A stretch of DNA of 64,000 nt from Branchiostoma floridae (lineage: Eukaryota; Chordata; Leptocardii; Amphioxiformes; Branchiostomatidae), in assembly GCF_000003815.2 (NCBI RefSeq), contig NC_049985.1, positions 4,024,267 to 4,088,266 of the forward strand. Direction: 5' to 3'. The position numbers and the translations under genes are program-made. The notes beneath the pieces are model-generated. The model did no database searches and had not been told where the DNA came from. It saw only the letters and a program-made list of their open reading frames with translations. Shown here piece after piece: positions 12,201-24,200 of the stretch (its first letter is position 1; each line of letters begins with the position of its first letter).

Positions 12201-15200
12201 AGCTTCGAGTCTGAGCAATCACTTTTAAAAACTGGTTTGAAATCTGGCTTCGAACAGATCAAACCACGGCTAGGAGTTCGGAACAGTACAAGCGTTTGAA
12301 CAGCTTCTAAACTGGTGTGAAATCTGTCCTTAAACGGATCCAACCGCTGCCAACAGTTTGGACTTTCAAGAACAGCTTATAAACATGGACCGAGTTGCCG
12401 ACATTTTCAGCGATTTTCTGACCAAGGTTCGAAGCAGTAACAGGTGCGTTACGTCGTATAAAATCCTTGGGAAATTGTTACTAAATTTGACACCGTAAAG
12501 TATCATGTTTTCATGGTGATTCCGCAAAAAAACATTGTTGCAATGGTCTTACGCTACTAGCAGGTACCTTAGAGCCGTAGCCTATGCTATTTCATTTCCG
12601 TTTTTGTTACTTGTGCACTTGGTACATTTTGTGATAACTAATACTACTAATGATGATGATGATAATGATAAAATGACTAGATTCATTTTTAGTCAGCGCT
12701 GTACGAATATCAGGCCTCTTGACAAGGAAGTCGGCGTCTTGCATGATAAAGTAAGGGAAACTTTGAACAACCTTGATATACGTATGAGGACTCACTGCTT
12801 TGTAAAAGAAAAAGAAGTAGACCATTCGCATGCTAATAATCACGACGATTACCTATACACATACGTGTGAATTTTCTGCTTGTTTTTCTTCTCCTTCTAA
12901 ACTACTGCAGGCCGAATCACGAAATATGTAAACAGCTGGTTCTTCATTTGGGACAGAAAAGTGGGCTTCTTGACCTACATTCTAAAACATGAAAGTGTTT
13001 GTAACTTACCGCGGAAAACTAACTTCACAATAACAAGTCAACCGGACAAAACATGCATACACAAACACTCTCCAATACGATGCGTGTTAATTATATTCTA
13101 GTGGCAACTGTTGCGCCAAACTTTTTTGTTCAAATGAACCTCGCGTTTCTTTTATACCGATGGTATTAACTAACCTGTAGTTTTTGCAATAGATGTAGCC
13201 CAAACTTGAAAGGGTATTGGACATGATAACTTCAGTATTAGTGAAGATTTTGTCAGGTTTTATGCCAAAATACCTATTCCGGTGGCTAAACCTTACACTG
13301 AACGTTTGCGACCAGCCCTGCGACCACAAGTGGACAATCCCCAGTGAGTCTTACAAAAATTGACGTTTGATACACCGTTGTAAAGAAACAGCTGACTCTG
13401 GGAAGGCGATCAAGAGGACGTCTGTGCGATCTGAAGTCTTGCTTCTTGCACCTGGTGGAGTCACAGTCCCCTGCTACGGGACCAAGAAACACGGAGTCGA
13501 CTGTNNNNNNNNNNNNNNNNNNNNNNNNNNNNNNNNNNNNNNNNNNNNNNNNNNNNNNNNNNNNNNNNNNNNNNNNNNNNNNNNNNNNNNNNNNNNNNNN
13601 NNNNGAATTCTTACCTACGTGGAACCTATAGATACAGCTCACTACATCTGCCTTTTTTTCTGTCACAACCGTTGGAAAACGTGTCTCTGTGAAGCTAGAA
13701 CTGGATTTTTTAGAATACGTTCCCGTTTTTCCCGCGCAAATTTTTCAGACGACATCATGACGCAGAAGTTCCAGAAGCGGGGACGGAGGATGTCTCTGGA
13801 CCCCTCCGGGATGTGCAGGTGGGCCGGGTCAGAATTAACCTACAGTCTGTTAAGATAGCCATTTTGGTACCATTTGTGTTCGTCATCATCAGGTTAGGAA
13901 GCAGGGAAAACGTTAAGTGAACTCTTGCTCCGCGGTCACATTCTTCATACGATTCATCATAGTTTCTGTCGTACGATTTTCTTCCAGTCTATTACAACAA
14001 AACCGCGACTGTGATCATGAAACCTTGAAGGCCTTTTCCTCACAAGAATTTCGTACAACACATGTACGACATTCCCTAGAGTGCCCTGAATATCCTGTTG
14101 TAAACCTAAATCGTGCACTGAACGTGACCCGTCTATTAGTACAGAATGTGTAATTTTTGGTTAGATTTCTACGTTTTGGCCAAGTCTTCAAGAAGTATAG
14201 CTTCTCTTTGAAACAATTACTAGTATATTGGGAAGACTTGCAAAAAAATAGAATAAGCGGACACCGACGAAGCATTTTACTAGAACCACGTACCCACCAG
14301 AGGGCTGGGACAAGTTCACCCCGGACCCTTTCAGTCAAACACAAGCAAAATTTCCTCCCTTTCTCAAATCTACCTCAAAGGAAGGAAATAATTGTTTTGG
14401 GAATGCCTTTGTGTGTCCATCTGTTTGTCAATGCTTGTGTTTTCCGAGTGTTCTGCGTAAAGGGGTGGGGATCTGCCTTCTTCGATTACCTTGTCGTAAT
14501 GTTATTTGATTAATATATGTATGTGTGTACTAAGAGATTTAGCGCCTCTGTTATAAGTTCCTTAAACTTGCTCGCTAGAACATACTCTGTCTCGCCAAAC
14601 ATTAATATTGCGCGACAACATGACATCTATGGAGCCATAAACAATTAGAATTCCCGCGTTGTTGGTACAGCGCACACATAGAGACGTGAGTGATCGCTGG
14701 TCTTAGCACCTTACCTACACCGCACTAAATCAATCTAAGGTCTTTAATACTGTACGGACAGCCTTTAGTGTTAGCACTCCTATCCTTTCACCGGGCACCA
14801 GCATACGGCACGGCACTAACGTTAACGCTAGGATGGACCTGGCCTACACTTTTCGATAAGTGTGACTCGGGGTACGGGTGTGGACTTCTCAAACACATTT
14901 ATCGTCCTATCCGACGGACGCCCGTAGCTGAAGTGAGGACGTCGAGTGAGGAAAATCTGTAAAGCACCACCTGCCCCCCAAGCCAGGGCACAACATAGAG
15001 ACCTACCAGAGATATATTAAACTCACGACGTCCAAGTTCTGAGTCTTCAGCTGTAGCCACAAGGCCATTGTGCCAGCTTTCAACATGGTTTTGTATGCAT
15101 ATGACCTGTATATAGCCCCAATGTGGTAATGTACGATGAAGCTAAGGTCCTCACTTAATCATTTGTGAACAACATCTCGGCACTACGAGTTCCGTACGAA

Positions 15201-18200
15201 AGGAGTTTGGCATCTGCAGTCTAAATCATGTTCCTGACGTCTTTGGCCGTAAAGCTTTTAGGTTTAACTTTTAAATCTATGTCAATGTAAGAACCATATA
15301 TATCAGACTGTGTCGACAGCCTTGTTGTTAGAACAGGTGTGTTGTATATCACTCAGGTCCGGTCATTGTTGTTTTGCTTACAATCAATCCTGCTACCGGT
15401 CAAATCCAGATGGCGCGAAGTGTTAACATTGTTATACCGTAACTCCCTTGAATAGCCTTCTTTGGGGACAAACCGATGTTAAAGACGGCGGGGGGGGGGG
15501 GGGGGGGGCCTGGGGGAATAACGGTCTCAATGCTACAGTCAACAGTCGGGGAAAATCAGGGAAATCCATTCTTGTTTGTTTCCAAACCTAGCGTAAACAA
15601 AAACAGAGAAACAAGAGCTATCTGTCACCTAAACAATCATGGTCACTGCAAGTTTAGAACATGTGAAAAAAACACACTTATATTAATTAAGGTTCTGTTG
15701 CAGTACCATTTACAGCCGCTAAATCTCGAACCAAATGCCTTTTGCCTACCCTTATAGTACCATACAGATCTATCCACAAGTATATATACGCGTTGTGTTG
15801 TCCACAGACCTTAGGCCATGTTGATTTGATTATATGGATGACATCCGCGCTCGCACCAATTTTTGGCCATTTCCAAAAAAAAAAAAGTTTTCGACCACAC
15901 AATAAATTGTGCAAAGCAGCTGTAAAATGAGCACAAATATTCCGTAGATTGAAAAAAAGTATCAGAAAACAGATAACTAATGCCATAGAATGCCAAAAGG
16001 AATCTAAAGTCAAAGAATAAGATGTGAAAGGACAGAAAGAAAAAAAATCTATTGTTGGTTGGGGGAGGTAGCAGTACAGAAAATTCAGGTCCAGAGGATC
16101 ATTTCCAGGTCCGGACATGAACATGGACCTGATTGTCTGTGGAAACTTGAGAACTGGCAATACTCAAAACAATGGTAATTGGTCAATTTTGCTACAAAGG
16201 AATCTGTTTGGTGGATTATTGGACTCCCACTGCATTTTAAAATCCCATCTCAATGTAATAAAGGCTAACTGTCTCTGTACCTTTGACTGTAGAAACTTGG
16301 TGCAGTTGACTTCGCTCTTGTTGACTTCGCTCTCTACTTGACTTCGCTCTTGTTGTCTTCTTGGCCCCCCGGTTAGACCCCAAATGGCTGCCGACATACA
16401 TTTAGTGTGTCCATTTTGTAATTGGCGAAACCTGTTCCTTTTTTTTCAGGTCTGTTTTTTTCGGATTGGTCCAAGAAGAAAAAAATGTTTTGCACCCGTA
16501 TGATGTACTGGTCCCTACACCTAACTGTTGGTATACCATACTATGTGTGTTTAGTCCTATGTTCAACCTTCCTGGCCACTTTGATTTCATACTGAAGGCA
16601 ACTTTTTTTTTTTGGCCAAACTTTTTTTTTATTCGCTCGCTCGCATCAGTTTTGGAGTTCCCGGAGGATGTCATCCATATAATCAAATCAACATGGCCTT
16701 ATTATTAGGAAAGCATGCTTTTGTAATCTAGAACGCCCTCGTACGATTTGGTAATTCATTGCAACCTCTTTGACGCCGGTCCCCTCCATGCACTACTGTG
16801 TGCTTTTCAAATTTGTTAATAGGGTGAGCAAATGTTGAATCAGCTACACGTAGTTTACAGTTTGAAAAATTGATGTTAGGTACAACTGAGGATTTGATGT
16901 TCATGGAAACAAGACGGGGTTTCTTACCTGAAGATTTCCTTAAAAATCACCATGAAGAAATTAGGGTAAGTCTTGTTATTCAGGTAAGAAGAGACGTGGC
17001 GCGAGTGACAAACTGTCGGGTGAAAGTGTTTGATGTGTAGTACATATAGTCTTCATTTCCAGGGAAGTAATTTCAAGACATATTGGGAGAGGGGGGGGGG
17101 GCTATGTGTCACCAGGGTACCCTCCAAGCAGAGGTTCGGCTCTGGCCACGAGACATATAAAACGGTACAAATAGAAAGACCGTAAAAAGCGCCTAAAATG
17201 CGTTTTAAGACATAAAGGAAACGATATAGAATTCAAAGCCCCGTAAAACGCCTAAAACACGTTATGAATCAACTAGAGCCGAACCTCTGCTTGGAGAGTA
17301 ACACCATAGGATTTAGGTCCGGTATCACCATAGGATTTAGGTCCGGCCTTAGCGACCGACACGCATGACTAGTGCGTCTCTTTTACCATCTACATGTCGT
17401 TTGTCCTCGGGTCATCTTTATCAAAAACGTTTCACCTGTCTCTTGCAAGGATTACACTGAGATCATATCAGGTTTGTCTTCATTCAGCGGACAACACGAC
17501 CTAGCTGCTCTTTCATACCCATGTAACCGTCCCGACCCCCCTCCCCACCCTGACAATGTCCTGAGACCCCCTCGCCCTGCTGAAGACCCCCCTAACGCCT
17601 CAATGGCCTCCTCAAGACGTAACACGATCCCGGTCTGCGACTTCTCCGAATTTCTCATTCCAAAGGGAAGAAAAACAGCAAATGTCCTCGAAGAACCAGG
17701 AAGGCGTCTTGACACGAGAAGACAAAGCGACAACTCCAACATTCCAAGACGATCGGAGAGACGTGCACACAGCGGGTCACGGTAACACTTCCACTTTCAC
17801 TGGACAACTTTCACTTTTTTACCTCCAAGTGAAGACTACGCCAGCGCATGAGATGACCACTTAGGAAAACTAGCTTAAAACTTCTCTAGACGTTATTGTA
17901 TTACAAACTTTGATATGGATACACGTACCACAGAACCGCGACCCTGCATCGCAAGGAACCCAGTCATACGACCGAATGCTGTGTCGTTGTTGTTGTCTAG
18001 TTGTGTCATTGTTGTTTTTATACCGATCCTAACGTTTTCAGTATCCGTCAACAGGAAACATAATCTTTAAGCAGGTATTCGGGGTGACGATTATAACATT
18101 TCATTTTCTCCCGTTTTCTTCAGCAGTTCCGCTTCTGAAAATTGATCCAAAGTACTAGTAGCAGCGCACGGGAAGGTTCTTTGCTTATCTATCTGATTGT

Positions 18201-21200
18201 ACAGTGGCTCTCAGCATTGTTTGGGGAGTGCGCTTATCTATTTATTTCTTTGTTCATTTCTTTGTTTATTTCATAGGGTAAACAATCTGGAGAAGAGCCC
18301 CAAAGACCACAATGTGTTTATCTATTTGGTCATTTATCTGTTTATTATCTAAAAAAATTATTTTCCTGCTGTCCGGAGAAGAGCCTCCAAGACCGCAGCA
18401 CTGAGGAAGTGTGTTCATACATGTTGTTTGTTTGTTTATTTATTTGTTTGTTATTCGGTCTTCCGGCCAGAGTAAACAGCCTAGAGAAGAGTCCCCTGGA
18501 CCGCGGCCCCAGACAGCGCTCGGGGAGCGTGTTCGTGGCCGGCGGCAGGAGAGCCTCCGTGTTCCGCGCCTTCAACTTCAACAAACCCGACCCCGAGGAG
18601 GAACGGCTTAAGAACATCAGACCCGGCTTCAAGGTCAGGTCAAGTTCTTTTTTTCCAAATCATAATTTTTATTGATGATGAAAAATATAATTTACAGAAC
18701 GAAAATCATGGCAAACGTACAAAACAAAGACACACATGAGTAACAACAAAACTGAAACCTAAAATTGGAGAACGGAAAGACTATGAATGATCACGAAACA
18801 TCGTGAGAACCATTGTAAATACTTCCCAACATGCTTCGGAATCTTATTAGGTAAGTTAAAGTTTGATAGTCTCTTCTAATCTCCAAGCAGATGTTGGGGT
18901 GGGAATTGCAACGTTTTCTGACAGAAAGAAAGTTTCCCTGACAGCCAGCGACTGTTAATGTGTGATTGTCAGAGATGCTATCAGAATAAAAACATAGAAT
19001 GCTCTGCACGGTACCGGTCTTTTACGGTGACCTATCACCGAAAAATTATTACATTGCAAATATGCGTTTCGTATCCCCACTACTGAACTACATTATTGCT
19101 TTAAATGCGAATTTGAAAGCAGAACACTGCGAAAGAAGTCGACCGTTCACATCCTGGTGCGAAATGTAGTCCCGCGAAAACAAATGAATTTACAGTATAT
19201 GTGTACTCTTTCCTAACCCCGAGTTGAGGGAAAGTGTTTCAGGTTGATAAGAAAACAACAGCGGCCGGTATCACTAATGGAGATCAAAATAAACCAAACT
19301 CCCACCTTTTTGTGTATATTTAATCTATTGTGATATCTCATAATCCAGAAGAGAGGATGCGCGACGTAATTAGCGATAATCCCCTATTGTGTTCGGCAAT
19401 CGATTAACCACAATTTAACCCACAAAATGGACACGTTTGCGTTACAAATGGGTTACTAAACTAGTCTCTATCAGAGTCCACAGGTCGCTGGGAAAATAGT
19501 AGACATTGGCAAATAAATAATATAACTTGCCAGCGGAGTTAGCGGTCAGAAGAGTAACGTTACAGCTTGTCACCTCAGGATAGTTAGCTGATGGCTATAA
19601 ACGTTATCTGATTGCCATAATAGTAATTAGCTAATTAAGTTTGCTACATGAGTTAGCTGATTGCTACGGATACGAAAGGAGTTTGATAATCGCTACATAA
19701 GAGTTAGACTGATTGCTACAGGATATAGTACAAGAGTCATTTGATTAATACAATAGTTACCTACACATGAGTGAGCTAATTGGTACAAGATTAAGCTGAA
19801 AAGTTGGCTGCACAGAGAAGGTCTTAGTTTTCCAGCACTCGCTACGTCCTAGGGTATCCACTCCGTGGTGTAAGTTTCTTCTCGTTTTTCTCTTTCCTCT
19901 GTTTGATCCAACATAATCCCCCTCCTAATCCTCTGTTTTGGTTGGCTTTACCCCTCGTGACGTCAGAGATCCCGGGGTCTATACGATAGTGATCAGTTAA
20001 ACAAAGCAAGAATCACTTTGCTGACATTCTATCTTCATCCCTCTTTTATCTAAGAGACATTATGTTGGAACTTATATCATATCTACCTTCAGGAGAGATG
20101 CCAACAGAAAGGGCGGCAAAACAAACTATCGTTAACTAAAATCTATGCATCTTTATCATCGTCAAACAAGAGTTTAAAGACACACCATTTACAAATTGAT
20201 GCAAACCACTGATACAAATAGGAGGTCTGCTTATCAATTGTACATACACACACGTAGCGTCATGTGGTGTCGCTGTGTTGTAATGGCAATGTTTTGGGCC
20301 CATAACCATAGGTCATGGGTTTGAGACCCATGACATTCTTTGAAGCTGAGCCATTGAAAAAAGACATTCACTGACACTAAGTTCCTCATTTCACTTAGGT
20401 GAAAATCAGATCACTGTTGTAATGATATTAATTATTTCACACATACAGTATTATGAGTGTATTGCAATTAAAGTTAAGACTTTTGAGCTTCTTCGAAATG
20501 CTTCTTTGCTTATTGATCTTCATGTTGCTGCACAGACGACTGAACTTCAGCACAAATATTAACCAGTCTCCTTGTCCTTAGTTAGGTTTAATATTTACCC
20601 TGAGCTCTGTACGGTATTTTCTGAATGTGTTAGCAGTTTATGAATAAGTAATAATCCCCATAAATCCATAACCGACGTGCGAGATTTGGCGGCTTTACTC
20701 CGTGTTTGTTCGTGTCTGTGTGCCGCTGTTTCACGGTACATGTGGCGGCGTCACGCGCGACCGGCCCCGCACACGAACCAACCCTGCCGTGACTAGGGTT
20801 AATGATGGGGGAATGTAGCCTTGATAGCAGGCTTCGCGGCGGGCGTTTGAACATCGACATGGTTAGGTTTCGCATTAGCGTGGGGTGTTTGGCCAAGAAC
20901 TCAGAAGTCCTGGTTTAAAACCCCAGGTGGCTTTGAAAAAAGCCGTCAGGCGATATGCTTCCACCCTGGTTAAATAAAGAATAAACAAACAATCAAATAC
21001 TACGTACCTATGTTGTGCTATATTGATGCTCTTTAAGGCATGCTTTTAAAAAGCGGACGTTTAGACCAAGAAAAGACACCTACATGTTTAAGTAGACTAT
21101 ACATTTTCGCAAAGCAGTTGCATACAAAGACTGAATTTTAATGTGGCATTTAGGACCGCTTAATGTAACCTATCAATCAAAATTACCTCATTACCTTTCT

Positions 21201-24200
21201 ATTTATCATTCATTAAAAATGTCATTAAGCATGCTTGACTATCTGATTTCGTGTATGGAGATTTTCTCAGCTAACATTGTGCTTTTTTCTTTTACAATTG
21301 CGATTGAATATGTCTTTACAATTGGAGAAAATTTCTGTACAGGGGAGCTTCTAGGAAAGTCTGGAAATAATAACCAGCAAGCACAAAATATCAAAGTGCT
21401 ACCCAAGAAGCCTGCTACCGAGACTAAGCTCTAAACACACACCGTGGTTACTCGGGGGCTTACCGCCTCATTTGTGTCCAATTTTTGGCAGAGTTAAATA
21501 ATGGATTCAGGACAACAGTCAGAGTATTTGACCCTGACTACGTGGCTGGAGATACACACTCCACCGTTCGACCGGTCTATGTTTGCATTTATATGCATTT
21601 TAAGGGTAGTGCTAACGTCAGCGAATTAGAACGGAAGCATTTGATATGTACGTTTCACTGTTATATAACTCAATACGACAATTTAAGAAAATCCGTCGTA
21701 CTGGAAAACAGCAACTGGTGATTATAATGTATGATTACTTTATAAAATTTGAAAGAATGTTTGCAGTTTTTTTCACAAACAAGGTGCACCCCCTTATCGT
21801 GAGTCAGGATGGTTTCGTCTTATTTATGACATCAATGCCTTACTTTCCTTCCAAAACAAGCCGTTTACTCCTATGTCCGCGGTAATAAGATTCATTAAGG
21901 CACAGTATATCCCAGAGACTAAGACTCGAGGAAGATGCGTGAAGAAGGAGAAAAGGAGAGACTTAAGGTGTGTGTGGAACCAAGCCTTGGGCTTGGTTGT
22001 GAATTCAGACTTCAGAAAACATCCCCATGCTTATAGCGCGTACTTGATTTGTTCTACTCGTGGTTTATGAGCGTACTAGTCTAAACGCCCCATCCGAGAA
22101 ATACATCGTACATCATTAGTAGAAATTCAGTGCCCTACAGGCTAGTACAGCCATCTTGGAGCCGACCTTGTAGGGGAGCTACTCACGGGTTGTGTTGCAG
22201 TCTCCTCTCAAAATTGTTGTGGATTCTTTAAGAATCTGTACAGTAGCTAAACCTGAGTAAATTTTAAAATGATTAAGGCGTATCGGCCTGCTTTATACGT
22301 TCGAGTCGCCTTTATTTTAGCTTTTCATATTCATTTGTTTGAAATATTGAAACTTTTTTTCAGGGAGTCGAACTTTTCCGCAAAGCTGTGCAGACAGTGC
22401 GCATGCTCAGACGGATCCTGTCTACGAAGGAGGTGTCAGAGGGGTGAGTCACGTGATCAACAACAGTCATCAACTTATCATATTAGTTAATCGTGAATAT
22501 TTGTGGTCTCCTTTTTAATTCGCCGAAGCTTGTCGCTCCTCTGTCTAAGAAAGGTGGCGAGACGAAGGATGTGTATATGTATAAATGTATGGATTGAAAA
22601 ACTAAGGTTTGATCTAAATTTGTAATCATGACATTACGTTATGTATGTATCTACATGTATGTATGTATGTATGTTTGTATGCATTATATATATCAAGCAA
22701 ATGATAATAGACAAACCTTTTCCGTACCCCTTAAACAGTATCAAGCAGCTGGAGAAAGGGCACAAGGACGAGCCGGGAGAGAGTTCGGGCTCCCCGTTCG
22801 TCATGTTCGCTGACTCGGTGGGAACGGAGGACACCAAGGCCACGTCAGACCCCGGACTCTCCTTCGATCCCAAGATATACAAGGCCAAGAAAGAGGTATG
22901 TACACGTACATTGATATCATTATACAGACTTAAATCATTATTGTATCAGTGGTTTGCTCAAGCTAAATTTCGTGGAGACAGTGGTCCAGGCTTGCGCCCG
23001 AGTATGGGAAGGACTGGAAAGGTGTCGCATGATCATAAGACCGGGGGCCGTGTGTTTGAAGCAGCGTATGGCGTCAAGCTTAGTAAAACACAGGAGTCGT
23101 AGCAAAGCTGCATTGTACTACAAGCTATCAAAACCGACATGCTTCGTCCTCAGTCTGGGCCGGGGTTCGACCACTTTACCTTTACGTTCATATTCATAAT
23201 TCAACAACAGTGATAGCACTCCTGTCATGGAAGATGGCACCATCAAGAAATTTTTCTTCAGAATCAACTTTTTCGTCGCAAGGTCACGGCATTATAACTG
23301 CCGTTGTCGTCACAATTGATCACGTGATGACTAATGTCACCCCTCGTTCCCAGGTTACTCTGAGCTCAGAAGCCAAACGTGTGCTGAAGTCGCGTGGGGA
23401 CGAGAGGACGCCGGAGGGCCTGCAGACCGCCCTGTACGGGCTCCAGACTATCCCGGCCTTCGCGGAGTACCCGCTGCACATGCAGGAGAAGATATGCAAG
23501 GAGGCCTGGCTGGAAGAGTACGTGTTCCATCTTTCATTTGTAACTAATGTGTTTTGGCTAATACAGTAATATTCAACGCATCTGAAATATAATTTTTTGC
23601 ATAGTTCTGTATATTCTCTTTTATTTGATAAAAGAGACTTAACTTTCCATAAACGGCGGTGATTGTGGAAAGCAAACTGCATTTTTCATCACACAACACT
23701 CGCATTTTTGCGCGTCTCACGAGAGTTTATCGGCGAGGGAGAAATGCCCTGTGGGGTTACAAATAATTTTTTGAACAACAAATGTCGCAATTGTTGTAAT
23801 TGTATAGTTTTAACTTTACGACTGTACAATTCATGAAAATCTAACGTTTTTCTTGTTTTTTGCAGGATTCCCGCCAAGCGAGTCATCATCCGACAGGGGC
23901 ACTTCGCCGAGAACTTCTACTTCCTTATCACCGGAAACGGTAAGAAGAAAAAACATATATATATTCTACAATAGCAAGAAAAAGGAATTCTTATTGCAGT
24001 AAGATGTTAACGACACTAATTTATGACAATTTTATGACAAATACAGAAGTACGACTGTGTCACACTGAATAGGCCACCCAGGCGTTTGAAAATAAACAAA
24101 CAAACAAACAAACAAACAAATAAATAGATCTAGAAAGGTCAGCTACTATCAATCTTATCTTCGTTTGTTAGCTAGTTGAATGGCCGAGTAAAACAATTTT

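Noticed and set aside
12535-12870. 111-codon plus-strand ORF in a CNBD2-like intron
   Set aside because: AT-rich, contains simple GATGAT repeats, no family resemblance and no phase-compatible splice sites.
14157-14513. 118-codon ORF
   Set aside because: No motif, no splice context, composition like the flanking intron.
20258-20345. Functional tRNA gene
   Set aside because: B-box-like sequence is present but no complete cloverleaf or acceptor stem could be drawn; treated as a SINE head.
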